A stretch of DNA of 64,000 nt, taken from Sycobia sp. Sy_11 (taxonomy: Eukaryota > Arthropoda > Insecta > Hymenoptera > Epichrysomallidae). The DNA lies in assembly GCA_018907035.1 (NCBI GenBank), contig JACCIC010000001.1, forward strand, positions 4,632,001 to 4,696,000, read 5' to 3'. The first letter of the stretch is position 1. Each line of letters begins with the position of its first letter. Positions 40,100 through 50,767 of this stretch are shown in pieces. Below the pieces are notes generated by a model, which saw only the letters and a program-made list of their open reading frames with translations, was not told where the DNA came from and searched no databases. Made by a program: the position numbers and the translations under genes.

Positions 40100-40955
40100 T
40101 TCATTCAATCAATTATAAGGATAATAAGTTACTATTTAACCTTGTGTTAATATCGTCGAATAATATTCTAATAGTGCTCTACTGTAGTGTCTTTACTTAT
40201 AGAAAATATAGCAGTTTTTTGTAATACAGCAGACAATTTAAATAAAGCAAATAAAGTTTAAAATTATCTTTCCGACGTTTAAGTGATATATTAATCAATA
40301 TGTTGACACCTGTTTTAATATTTAAATATGTAAACAAATTCAAATGGAATAGAGTTTTGAAAAAAAGTTATCTAAGAAATTATTCATTACGCAATGATTG
40401 TATTGATTAATTTCTGATTAGGGGATTGTCCATCATATTGTGTATGATTAATATATATGATATCTTTATTCCAGCATTCTTATCTTCAACGTTGTTATGA
40501 ATCTTAATGCGAGAATGTTGACTTAATTTTACTGTGGAGATTTCAAAAGATTCATTTAATTAGAAAAGTTGTATGATCACCTTGATGAAACAATTAAGGA
40601 ATTAAGGATATCTTCGCTTAACACGTCCTCTTCGATTTGTTGAAGCTAATTATAAAAGAATTTATACATCGAAATCTACTTGAAATACAATTGAAACGGA
40701 TAAGACGATATTTTAAAGTACCAGAGTGTACACGTGACCTACTAAATATCACACTATTGAAATTTTGTATAAGAATACATATTTTCAAGTATTATTTAAG
40801 TTTAAGATTATAAACAATCACTCACATTTATCTAAAATTTATTAATTATCTATTACCATTTAAAGAAAATATTAGTACCTATTCTATAGGCAAAGTAATA
40901 CTAAATTGTTGCTCTTGCTGTTGTTGCTATATCTGCTGCTGTTATTGTTCTTATC
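40100..40955. other. AT-rich non-coding stretch
   Basis: No gene seen. It ends in degenerate trinucleotide sequence (TTGCTG, TGCTATATCTGCTGC) that leads into the retrotransposon target site. Confidence 0.5.
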
Positions 40956-40956
40956 T

Positions 40957-40973
40957 TTGTAATTATAATTCTT
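40957..40973. repeat. Target-site duplication, 3' side of the R1-clade element
   Basis: TTGTAATTATAATTCTT directly abuts the poly(A) end of the element and is repeated exactly at 46360-46376. Sixteen bases are unambiguous; the seventeenth T could belong to either side. Confidence 0.9.
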
Positions 40974-41264
40974 TTTTTTTTTTTTTTTTTTTTTTCGGAG
41001 TCTGTGAATGCTGTTTTTGCATCTCCGATGGTCGTTCAGCAAGAATGGTCCTGAAAAACGACCACCGGAGTATGTGCGACTCGACAGAAAACCCATGTCA
41101 CTACGCACTAAACACATATCTCCGTGTTGCACCGACACCAGCCCGGAACTGTTATACACATTACTTCAGCCTGGGCGGCAGTCCTTGCGTGGTCATTTCA
41201 CGTTCATATCTTTCATTTCAGATTCTCATGCATACTCGATATTACATTCACTCTTCATAGACTT

Positions 41265-44261
41265 TCAATCGTCCAAACATCCATCTGCTCTTTTGTTCTG
41301 AAGCACATTCATAACGTATTTTGCGATCAACCGCCAGCTGTCCGCGTCCGTCATCATAATTTTCGTCACGTTTTCTGGCGTGATCACTCCTGTCCTCGTC
41401 TGTAACTCTAGTCGTGGCTCAGTCCAATGTTCGCACACAAAAAATGTGTGCTCCGCATCGTCCCAAGCCCATCCGCAGTACTTGCATTCTGAAGAGGCGA
41501 CCCTCTTCATCTTGCAGAGGTACTTACGGAAGTATCCGTGTCCGGACAGAAATTGGGTAAGGTAGAAGTTCACCTCTCCGTATTTCCTCTCTTTCCACGG
41601 ACCGATTTCGGGTATTAGTCTTTTCGTCCACCGTCCTCTTTCGTCCGTCGTCCACCGTCTCTGCCATGTCTCGATGGTCTTCGTCCGTTCTTCAGTCACA
41701 GCGTCTTCCCTTCCAACGTTCGAGCTCCGCTCGTAAATTCGCTTCCGTTCGGCCGCGAGCAGATCGATGGGAATGACCCCAGCAATCACGAAAACGGCGC
41801 TCTCAGACACGGTACGATACGCGCACGCGATTCTTAACGCGCCCACCCTTTGTACGCTTTTCATGGCGTTCGCGCGTTTCCTGATATTCATCGCGTCAGC
41901 CCAAACCTCCGCCCCGTAAAGCAAAATCGAGTGGGTAACGCTCATCAGCAGTCTCCGAACGTTCTGTTTCGGTCCGTTGGTATTGGCCATCAGTCTACTT
42001 AGAGCCTTGGTCTTTTCTGCTGCCTTTGTCGCCGTGTTTCATAGGTGGGGCCAGAAGCTCAGCTTCGTATCCAAGGTAACGCCAAGGTACTTGACTTCAC
42101 TCCTGGTTTCCAGTCTTTCCGTCCCTAACGTCATCGGAAACACCGTCTGTATACGTCTGCGAGTCAGCAACAACAACTCAGTCTTTTGCAGCGCGAGCTG
42201 CAGTCCGTGATCTGTCATCCATTCGTTCACGCGTCTCATGACCTGATTCAGCTTTAACTGAATCAAGTGATAGTCGCGTGCGACTATCACGGCTGCCACA
42301 TCGTCGGCATAGGCAATGAGACGCGCGTCGGAGGGCATGTCTAGTCTCAGCAAACGGTCGTATTGTACGTTCCAGAAGTCGGGGCCTAAAATGGAACCCT
42401 GCGCCACCCCCGCTGTCACGCGTTTCCATTTCTTTCCGTCCAAAGTATCATACGTCAGTCCTCGGTCTCGTAAGTAGTCCCGTATGATACGAAGGAGGTA
42501 GGAGTCAACCTTGAAAGTCAACTCCAACGCCCCCAGTATCGCTGTCCATTTTGCAGAGTTAAAGGCGTTACGAACGTCCAGGGTCACCAACAGAACCAGT
42601 GGTCTGGTTGCATGACAGCCCCTGTTCGCCGCGTGAAAGATGTTCGTCACGTCACCTATAGCTCCGATTGTCGTCCGTCCTTTTCTAAATCCGTGTTGTT
42701 GTTCGGATAGGTCTCCGGCGTTTTGAATTGCCTGTGACAGTCTTGGTCTCAGCAGTAGCTCCAACAGCTTCCCTGCCGTATTTAGTAGGCAGAGAGGCCT
42801 GTATCAAGAAGGCAAATCGGGGTTCCCCTTAGACTTACGGATGAGAACCAATCGAGCCTCCTTCCAGAGCCTGCTAAAAACTCCCTCCACCAGACACCCG
42901 TTGTACAAACCCAAAAGGATGTCCGGGCGGCGCGAAGCGACCACCCGTAACACCTCACTAGGTATGCCATCGGGACCCGGGGCCTTGTTAGGCTTCAACG
43001 CATTTGAAGCTCTGCAAAGCTCTTCCTGCGTGAAGAGAGGGATCTCTATATCTGTCATTTCGTTTGTCGCGTCCGTTCTGTTGGGATGGGTTGGGAAAAG
43101 TCTCTCAACTATCCGCTCCATCACTTTCGCGTCTCGTAGTTCCGGCGGACCCCGACCTCCCAGGGCGCATGTTACAATTTTATAACCGTTGCCCCAGGGA
43201 TCTGAGTCTACCTCGTTGATTAGTTTTGTCCAACATCGTTTCTTACTGTCATTGATCGCGTATCTCAGTCGCTGTCTGGCGCGACTATACTCCGTAGAGT
43301 ATAGTCCCGCTACGCCTCGACTTCGGGCTCGTTGAGCTTTCCGTCTCAGCTTCAAACAATTGCTTCTGAGATCCGCGATCTCGGCTGTCCACCAGTATGT
43401 TTGTCGTCTGTTTAGTACTTTCCGTTTCTTGGGCATGGTGGCAACGCATAGGCGCTGGAGAAAGCCAGTCGTTGCCGCCGCTAACGCCTCCACCCTGTCC
43501 CGGTTCGTCAACTCTTGAGGCACCTCTCGTAAGGGAGGTTCTGCATTTTGCAGATACCTTTCGAGTTCGTCTATGTCTAGGCGCTTGGGGTTCCACCCCG
43601 TAGATGTTGTGCCCCGTCTCCTCGTCTGTCTCGTCGCGTCTGTCAGTTTGAAGGCAATGTACTGGTGATCACTGGCCGTATAGTCCTGGATCACCCGCCA
43701 CGCCCTTATCCTAGTTCGAATTCTGTCCGAGGTCAGAGTCACGTCTGGTATGGAGTTACCATACCCTGGTCGTCTGTACGTCGGTATCGTTCCTTCGTTA
43801 ACTACTGCCAGGTCCAGCCTTGCGGCCATCTCCAGCAGCAGTCTTCCCCGTCTGTTGGTCAAGGGCATTCCCCACTCGATCGTCCGCGCGTTAAAGTCGC
43901 CCGCCACGATCACGTTACCAGGGATATCCCGCAACGCGTCCTCGATTTTTCCAAGTTTAGCCGCGTACTCGGAGGCACTGCTGTTTGGGCTCAGGTAAAC
44001 ACTGACATAGGTTATGTCAGCGACCGTTACCCAGACACAGTCCTCCTCAGTCCCGCTGCGTACGATATTCGACGCAACCTTTCCACGTAACCAAACTGCG
44101 GACTTGCCCGAGCCGCTTGTGAGCCAAGTCGGTAATCGTCTGTCTTTGTATTGCTCACTGATAATCAGCACGTCGATGTTCAGTTCCGCCGCAATCTGCG
44201 GGAGCAGTGCGTCTGCCACGCTACTCCCGTTCATATTGCATTGGAGTATCGTCGTCGTCAT
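41265..44261 (-). pseudogene. ORF2: endonuclease-reverse transcriptase (two in-frame TGA)
   Basis: A 999-codon frame starts at the ATG overlapping the ORF1 stop. Residues 1-205 form an AP-like endonuclease with QCN near residue 8, Glu36 in SEQY, GDFNA (121-125) and SDH (197-199). RT follows: QHGFRKG (522-528), LDVRNAF (561-567), GVAQGSILGP (618-627) and the catalytic YADD (651-654). A C-terminal zinc finger has Cys926, Cys929, His938 and Cys943. Two in-frame TGA codons (42804-42806, codon 486; 42039-42041, codon 741) split it, with no frameshift between the pieces. Both are explicable as CGA to TGA changes. ORF2 makes the nick at the target and primes reverse transcription there. This copy should not make full-length protein unless the stops are read through. 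Confidence 0.92.
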
Positions 44262-45589
44262 TGTGTGACTGTCTTTGTCTTCTGTTCTGTGAGTGCTATC
44301 CTGAACGCGGCACACGAGGACGAGCCGGGTAAGTGTCCCCTGTCTCGGATATTATCCTCAGTGCACAGGAAACACTCCCCACGACTCTTGCAGTCCTTGT
44401 GGGAATGACCCTCGAGGCCGCATCGCCAACAGCAGCTTCGTCTGTCCAGTCCTTTACAGTCTTTCCGTACATGACCGAACCCGAGGCATCTATAGCATCG
44501 CGAGACGCGTATCCTTGCTCTTATTCTTGATACAACCCACCCAATTTTAATACGCCCTTTCCTTAAGAGGTCGGTAGCCTCTTTTACATCAAAATCACAG
44601 ACCGCCATTCTCTGTCCTCGACTGTTAACGTCGAAAACATGGGGCCGACGGTCTGCAGTCCGTCCCGTTTCCCGATTTAACGCGTTCGCGATGTCCTCGT
44701 TGGTCGTGACACAGTCCAAGTCTAGGAATTCCAGTGTCACCCTGGAGGTCAAATCTTTTACGCGTCCAGTCTCTCCTACAGCGTCTTGAAGAACCTGTCG
44801 GAAGTCCGTCTCGTTGTTCTGTCTGGAGAGTTGTAAAAGTACCGCACCGTCTTTTGTCTTTCTTATTGTTCTGACTTGAGTATTACACTTGTCAGGGTCC
44901 ACCTTTTGCCGTATTGTACGTACCACGTCGACGTACGTCTGTCCCTCAGCCGGCTTGATCATGATCGCTCCTCCCCTGCCTTTGAGGTTAGGGCGATCAG
45001 ACCCGCGACCTTGGAGTCTCGCTTTTGGCTGCTCTTTTGTTAGTTTGTTGTCCGTCTCGGTCGTTTTCGGTTTTTTATGTTTTGAGACCACCTTCGCCCA
45101 TGTTTCGGTCTCGATCGTCCGCTGTTGTGCGGTCGCCTGCTCCGGAGTAGGGGTCTGACGGTCTCTTTTCCGTTTCTGAGGAGTTGCCTCCTCACATTCA
45201 CTCCGTCCTTTATCGTTCTGTTTTTGTCGGAGCAGTCTCATTCGCTTCAGTTCATACTGTCCGATTTCCACTGCTTCATTGATCTCACTCAAACCGTTTT
45301 TTATTATTTGACTTACATTTTTTTGTATGCAAGTCCTTTCCATCATTTTACTTAGGACTCTGTTTATTGTGTAAAATTGCTCCTGCAATTTACACTCAGC
45401 AGCTTCCCAAGTTGCCGGCGATTTACAAACATTAGCACTTTCATTCATACTGCTACCTGTAGCATTTTCTGTCACACCAGCCAGGTTGCCTACTGGTGTG
45501 ATAGGAGAGCCGGGAAGCTCCTTTGACTCTACTGAGTCGCTTGCAGGCGGCACTCGAGAGCCTGCTATAATTTTTTTATTACCTTTCAT
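44258..45589 (-). CDS. ORF1: nucleic-acid-binding Gag-like protein
   Basis: An intact 443-aa frame. The N-terminal third is polar with charged helical stretches, followed by a basic QKRKRDRQ segment and a linker. The C-terminal part has three zinc knuckles: Cys365-Cys378 (CX2CX4HX4C), about 387-400 (same spacing) and about 406-426 (CX2CX9HX6C). This triple-knuckle layout is standard for ORF1 of the R1 clade, which packages element RNA. The stop codon TGA overlaps the ORF2 ATG as ATGA. The first Met at 45589 is taken as the start; an in-frame alternative further upstream is not obvious. Confidence 0.9.
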   Translation of the reverse strand: MKGNKKIIAGSRVPPASDSVESKELPGSPITPVGNLAGVTENATGSSMNESANVCKSPATWEAAECKLQEQFYTINRVLSKMMERTCIQKNVSQIIKNGLSEINEAVEIGQYELKRMRLLRQKQNDKGRSECEEATPQKRKRDRQTPTPEQATAQQRTIETETWAKVVSKHKKPKTTETDNKLTKEQPKARLQGRGSDRPNLKGRGGAIMIKPAEGQTYVDVVRTIRQKVDPDKCNTQVRTIRKTKDGAVLLQLSRQNNETDFRQVLQDAVGETGRVKDLTSRVTLEFLDLDCVTTNEDIANALNRETGRTADRRPHVFDVNSRGQRMAVCDFDVKEATDLLRKGRIKIGWVVSRIRARIRVSRCYRCLGFGHVRKDCKGLDRRSCCWRCGLEGHSHKDCKSRGECFLCTEDNIRDRGHLPGSSSCAAFRIALTEQKTKTVTQ

Positions 45590-46360
45590 GATTTTTGTTA
45601 ATTTGTGTTAAATGTTTTATATTTGTGATGGTCAGGAGGATCATTTGTTGGAGATGACGGTTCAGCGTCCTGAATCTCCCCAATACTGAAGCCCTCCTAC
45701 ATTCCGGTGGCCTCGGCTGTTCCTCCCCCACGACTCGCAGCAGGGTCCCATCCGTACGCCATACGGCACTACTACGAGAAGCGAGATTTGACGTCTGACG
45801 ACGTCTTACCACTGTGTGGGGCAGCCTCCCATGTTGGCTAGACTGGGTTCGGGCCCCCTACTTGTGGCGGCCCAGGAGTGCCATCTGGTTTTACAACTGT
45901 ACCCTCCAGAAGGGGAACGCACATAAGCATGAAGTGATTCCCTCACAGCTAATCCCACCAATCAACAAGTAATCACTGCATCCGCAAGATCTTACCGTCG
46001 CTCAAACTGGTCACATTCATACGTGAGAGATGCCCGTTTATAGGGCCTCTCATTCATTCATAACCCGCCTGGAAGTTACCCGTTTATAGGGTCTCCATCT
46101 CCACCATTCGTGGGAAACTCGTTTATAGAGTTCCCGATATACTCCCCAGTCCGGGTACGGTTATCTTACAGATATGTAGGTGTGTGAATGATGAGTGGGT
46201 GTGTAGACGGGCGAATACCACTATTTTCGCTCGAAGTTCTTGTCCACGGCCACTTATTCGTCACTCTTAGAAGTGCATATTTCGTGACTGACCGCGAGTG
46301 GTCGTTCCCCTATCCGCAACCCCGGGGACGCGTGTGGTAGCTGAACTCAAGGCCCCACAT
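45590..46360 (-). other. 5' UTR of the R1-clade element
   Basis: GC-richer untranslated leader of about 770 nt. It contains three spaced hairpins (46032-46046, 46078-46092, 46112-46135) and a 77-codon upstream frame (45579-45812) that overlaps the ORF1 start and has no recognised domain. Confidence 0.75.
46032..46135 (-). promoter_or_regulatory. Three hairpins with constant loop and compensated stems
   Basis: On the plus strand each unit reads stem, loop GTTTATA, stem. Unit 1: GCCC/GGGC (46032-46046). Unit 2: ACCC/GGGT (46078-46092). Unit 3: AACTC/GAGTT extended by GGG/CCC across one bulged A (46112-46135). Stem bases differ between units but pairing is kept, while the loop (TATAAAC in RNA sense) is unchanged. 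This suggests RNA structure or dyad protein sites in the leader. Confidence 0.6.
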
Positions 46361-46376
46361 TGTAATTATAATTCTT
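46360..46376. repeat. Target-site duplication, 5' side of the R1-clade element
   Basis: Exact copy of the 40957-40973 sequence, followed by the continuing trinucleotide-like tract ATTATTGTAGATATTAG. Confidence 0.9.
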
Positions 46377-46866
46377 ATTATTGTAGATATTAGTATTATT
46401 ATCATTATTAAGATAAAAAATTATTATAATAAAACATAATAATTTCTCTCTCTATTTCTCGCATGAATCTGCGAGATACAGTGTCTACTCAGGAGAAAAA
46501 TGATAGATAAACGCATATATTCATTTTGTCCATTCGACTGGGTGCCTTAGAAATATTCGAAGAAACTCCCTTTATAGCACAAAAGTTCAACTTTCTGAAA
46601 ACCTCTTTTATTACTAGATATGAAATAAAATATTTCATCAAGTATCTAACATGTAACCTATTATAACCACAAAGAGAAAAGATTAAAAATAAACCATAAA
46701 AAAGTTCATGTCTTTATTTACGTAAGCGAATTGAGTTAGTTTATAATAAAATTTACAAGACATTTTTATAACTATTTTTCTCTTAGCCCTACTTATTAAT
46801 GAATTAATTTAAATGATTTTTCATAAAATAATAAGTATTAAAAATATATTTAATATAATATGTATA

Positions 46867-47397
46867 TTTTCAGTCGACAGAGGCTTCTTCATTGTATTGC
46901 GCCATTTTAGACCATGAGTACGAAAACGGGTTCGGATAGTTTTAGGATATATCTAAAACTTTTGGCATTCATTTTGCTTGCTCATGCTGTCGCGTTAAAG
47001 CAGGATTCTGCGAAAATAGATTTACTATTCTTTCTTCATCTTTTTGTCCACTTTACATATCGAGCCACGATCTAGTAAATCATCGACATTTTTAGCCACT
47101 TTATATCGCTGTACTCACTGCCGTACAAATGCATTCAACTTTCTCAAATAGTTAGCAGCCGCTGTTTGCAACATTTTGGGACCTTTTGGGTCGATGCAAA
47201 GGAACACAGCCTCGTAGCGCGACGCGTACTTGGTATTCATGGCGTTTAACGTGATTCTCTTTCAAAAGATCAACGACAACTGAATCTTTCACAATGCATC
47301 GAGGAAAAAACTTTCCTCTATCGGCTCATGCTCGGGATTAGAGCGAAATCTTACACAATCTTTCAGTAAAGTCGACCACGCTCTTACTTGATTGACG
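46867..47397 (-). mobile_element. Tc1-like transposon, copy 3 (5' half only)
   Basis: The minus strand starts at 47397 with the inverted repeat CGTCAATCAAGTAAGAGCGT, flanked by TA (47398-47399). It continues through the leader and the first third of the transposase, colinear with 62457 onward, and stops abruptly at about 46867 within the GTCGACTGAAAA region. Unlike copy 1 it keeps the longer leader. The remaining transposase and the 3' inverted repeat are missing. Confidence 0.85.
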
Positions 47398-47512
47398 TAT
47401 CTATTCAACGTTCGTGGTTTCTTGCCGAGTGAGTGAGAAAGTTCGAGGTATTGTCCGCAGGCGAGCCTCATGAAAAGAGCGGCCTGGCAACATAAACTTG
47501 GGCCTTCTTGCT

Positions 47513-49240
47513 CTAAATACCCTGCTGGATTGTCGTCTTTATGTCAAGGATTTCTGCATGCAATGCAAAATTATACATTTGACGTTCTTCAGAGGCAGAT
47601 ATACTACTTACTGTCGTCACCTTCAATTTACCATTTCTGAGCCCTATTTTATCTAAGATGAATCGTGAATACGTTACATTTGCATGTTCGAATTCAGATT
47701 CGTCTCTGTTCATTACTACTCTATTCACTTCATGAATCGACTATCTTCATCAACATTACTTCAACATTACTATTTACTACATTGTGTAATCCTTAAATGT
47801 TTCAGTAGTGACTATGATTTCATCCAGGTACACGAATATGTATGGCTCGAACTAAGGCCCAAACAGTATATCTACAAATGTCTGAAATGGCATAGAAATT
47901 AAATCTATATATCCTTTAAATCTACCTTAAACAGGACCTGTGCTCTGCACACTTTATCCAAAATACCGTCTAAACTGACTAACAGGTAGCATCCTACTTA
48001 GTAACTTTATTCACGTTTCTATAATCTACAAAAAATCGATAACTACCACCTGTTTCTTTGCCATGACTAGAGCACTACTCCAATCACTATCGGATCCTTT
48101 CATTATACCAGTTCCAGGCATCTTTTTCATTCTTGCATATGCAACTTCTAACATTACTGACTACGTTCTTCTAAATTGTGTCTAAATAGTGCCACTCTCT
48201 GCAGTTTTATTTGATTGATCCAATCTAAATCTAAATCATTTCTGGAGAAATCTATCCATTCTCCCTCCTTAATACGCCTCAGATTTCTGCCTAAGCGGGT
48301 ATAAAGGTCAAACATTTTACAAAAATATAATCTAAATTCTAAGGATCATATCTTCTTTTAATTGACTCCACTATCATAACTGGAAATACATCAGTATAAC
48401 CATCAACGTCCATACTCATCCTCGATATTCCAAAGACTTTGATTTTCCAGTTTCAGTTGACAATTCCCTTCGGACGCCTTCGGTAGGAGTCTGTTTGAAT
48501 TACTCAGCTACACTTATACCGACAAGTGAAGTCATTGCTCCTGGATCAAAGAGTGCTTTATATTAGTGTAGTAGAGAGAAAATAATTCGAGAAGTGTCGG
48601 AGCCTTTAAAAGGGAGATGCAGTGCTTAAGAGACACGCCTAGAAGAAATTGTAACATTGGTACATGTTATGAAAAGTACTTGAGAAATTGCAAGGTTACG
48701 AGTTCGTCTTTATCAAATCGAAAGTTCTTCCGTATAAGCATCATTACGGTGAAAGGCTGCGAACTTCTCGAATTATTTTCTCTCTACTACAACATCTTTA
48801 TCACTCATTTACTTCTTGCACTGTCAATACAGGAGAAGTATTTAGCTCTAAATCAATTACAGAAACGGGATTCTCTCTAGGTGGTCAGTTTTTCGTCATC
48901 CCTCCATATTACTTCTTTCAATTACTGAAATACCCGTATCCATGATCACTATTTCCTCTACTCTCTTCGATGGGTTTACGACTCGGATCGTGCGACACGA
49001 ATCTTCCCTTCCCTCTTGCTGCCATCTACTCAGTTTTCTATTGTTTCGACTTCATGTAATTTTGTTCGATGACAATCGATGAAAGAATTATTACAACAAT
49101 GATTCCCAGAATTTCCTGTACATCTACTCTTGTTCTCCGGATTCTTTTATATATTACCGGCATCCCGTTCTCCTTTTCTTGTAAAATAAAGGAATGTTCG
49201 CCTGCCCATGGCCTCGAATAAGGATTTACAATTACAGCCT
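47513..49240 (-). pseudogene. Decayed Gypsy-type LTR retrotransposon pol fragment
   Basis: Minus-strand pieces in different frames include ALFDPGAMTSLVG (about 48520-48558), which resembles a retroviral-type aspartic protease active-site block with DPGA in place of DTGA. Next come SPIVMAKK-like and YRF-like pieces, then LDGILDKVCRAQVLFKVDLKDI (in two parts) and VYLDEIIV, which match the RT core of Ty3/Gypsy elements (VYLDDIIV). Upstream pieces (48900-49240) have Cys/His-rich coding-like sequence that may be gag. A small foldback element interrupts it at 48566-48792. No LTR was identified. Confidence 0.6.
48566..48792. mobile_element. MITE-like foldback element with perfect 27-bp inverted repeats
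   Basis: 48568-48594 and 48764-48790 are exact reverse complements over 27 bp (outer GTAGTAGAGAG, inner TTCGAGAAG). They enclose about 170 bp with no coding potential. It interrupts the Gypsy-like protease region. No clear target-site duplication is visible, so the superfamily is unknown. Confidence 0.65.
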
Positions 49241-49440
49241 TCTTTCTTGACTAACAGTTACGGGAATCACATTGTAATTATCAGCAATCGCCGTCTTCTT
49301 CAACTCGCCCTCCCCCTATCATTCGATGTTGCATTTACTAACTTAATATATATCATTATATATTTTTCATTAATTATTTACTATCTTTCTACCACTACTT
49401 CTTTGGGTAAACTACATGAATTATAAATATTATCAAATAT

Positions 49441-49643
49441 CGAGATCTACGATGGCTCGATCGCTAGAGCGAAGAACTTCGTGATCCGAGTTCTAATCCC
49501 GGTCTCGGCCGATTAACTCTAGCACCACTATAATAATTTACATAGGCTTTGTTTATAAACACATCGTAGACCTCCGTCGCTGATTAGCTCCGGTATTTGA
49601 AGCATAAATAGAGCGACAATAAATAACATAATAAAAAAAAAAA
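49441..49643 (+). repeat. tRNA-derived SINE, copy 1
   Basis: The head has an A-box-like TGGCTCGATCGCTAGAGCG and a B-box-like GAGTTCTAATCCC with pol III spacing. An anonymous body follows (CACCACTATAATAATTTAC, then GACCTCCGTCGCTGATTAGC) and an A-rich tail. The 62206 copy shares the head and the body, so this is a SINE family rather than a tRNA gene. Confidence 0.8.
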
Positions 49644-49889
49644 TTATGAAAAATGGAATCAACCTTCCCTTCTACAGTCGACTCGTACTTCATTCAATAA
49701 ATAATTTCAACACCACCTATTCAACCTATTCAACCTAATTCGACATACAATAATTAAATCTCATAATACTATTTGTTTATTTCTTTTACAGATGGTTCCA
49801 GATTAATAAAATAAATATACATAGTTTGTAACCGCTGAAATTAGGGCTTCTATATTTGTTAAAAACCAAGTGTGTGCGCGCGTAAATGA

Positions 49890-50218
49890 TTATATACGGC
49901 CAAAGGAAGACGAAAGAAAGATGAAAACAGCGGCCTTTTTCTTGCATCAACCTTAAAAGACAAGCGAGATGACTCTGAGCAGCTCCAACAGAACAAATCA
50001 CCTGCCGATGAACCGTCGGCTTCTTTTGTTGTGATCACCACTCAGGCCGACAAGGATCTAGTAAAAACTTGCGAGTCGACAGCACTGAACCCAACCACCA
50101 TTATGATTCGCACAGGCCCGACAGGACATTGACCATAGCAGCACCGCGGTTGTACCCAGACCGCATGACCGCAAGCGAAAGAGATAGCGGCCTCCAGGCA
50201 GTAGCCTCTACGTCGATG
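49890..50218 (+). pseudogene. Unidentified coding-like exon with a frameshift and donor site
   Basis: A plus-strand frame from 49890 to the TGA at 50130-50132 encodes a polar, protein-like sequence including KDKRDDSEQLQQNKSPADEP and SFVVITTQADKDLV. A shift of frame near 50100-50125 continues with LTIAAPRLYPDRM and SGLQAVASTSM up to a consensus donor ATG/GTAAGT (50218/50219). Composition is balanced, unlike the AT-rich flanks. An acceptor-like TTTCTTTTACAG lies at about 49780-49791 but is separated from the frame by stops. I do not recognise the protein. It could be a broken host exon or part of an unrecognised element. Confidence 0.4.
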
Positions 50219-50582
50219 GTAAGTACATTACCTTTTTATAAATTCATGAGTAGTCAGAGTGCCCCGCGCTGCCATCACTCGTGTGCTCCGTAGCTCGCAC
50301 ATCCATTTGAACTACGTAGTAGCTTTTTCACGTATAACTATCCCCCTCTCTTGTCATATATGTAAGCCAATAGGCACGATGGAACCCGCTTGAAATTGGT
50401 TTTTTCCTTGCCTTCTATTTATGTTCAATCTATAAGCTAAATAAATGTTCGCTTATCAAAGACAGGATTGTAGATAACCGTCTTATGAATTGATTCGTGA
50501 ACCTCTTAATTTTTTCGTCTTTTCTAGGTTTCGAGTCATCGCATGTTGCAGCACGGTAAATATATATCCGTATTAATAAACG

Positions 50583-50587
<5 letters not shown>

Positions 50588-50620
<33 letters not shown>

Positions 50621-50644
50621 ATATATATATATATATATATATAT
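50588..50644. repeat. (TA)n microsatellite
   Basis: About 57 bp of TA repeats with one C interruption. Confidence 0.95.
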
Positions 50645-50767
50645 TAATACTGTGTGTATACCACATGTCATAATCCCCCTCTCTGAAATATAATGACGGT
50701 CTTCGGTACAGGTAGGGAAGGAAAACGAAAAGAAAATGAAAAATAGATAATTATAGTACATAATATA

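Larger units (their letters stand above)
40974..46360 (-). mobile_element. Full-length R1-clade non-LTR retrotransposon
   Basis: About 5.39 kb, bounded by a 16-17 bp direct repeat. The order on the minus strand is: 5' UTR (about 770 nt), ORF1 with three CCHC knuckles, ORF2 with AP-type endonuclease plus RT plus a C-terminal CCHC, about 270 nt of 3' UTR, and poly(A) (T run at 40974-40995). The LTQFLSGHGYFRKYL segment and CX2CX8HX4C finger in ORF2 are typical of the R1/TRAS clade. The target is a degenerate (AAY)n-like trinucleotide tract. Perfect flanking duplication and near-intact frames indicate a recent insertion. Confidence 0.9.

Noticed and set aside
43285..45355. Many 60-140 codon frames opposite or beside the retrotransposon ORFs
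   Set aside because: They are shadows of ORF1 and ORF2 in other frames; only the minus-strand frames carry conserved motifs.
45579..45812. 77-codon minus-strand frame upstream of ORF1
   Set aside because: It overlaps the ORF1 start, carries no motif, and lies in the retrotransposon leader; at most an upstream ORF.
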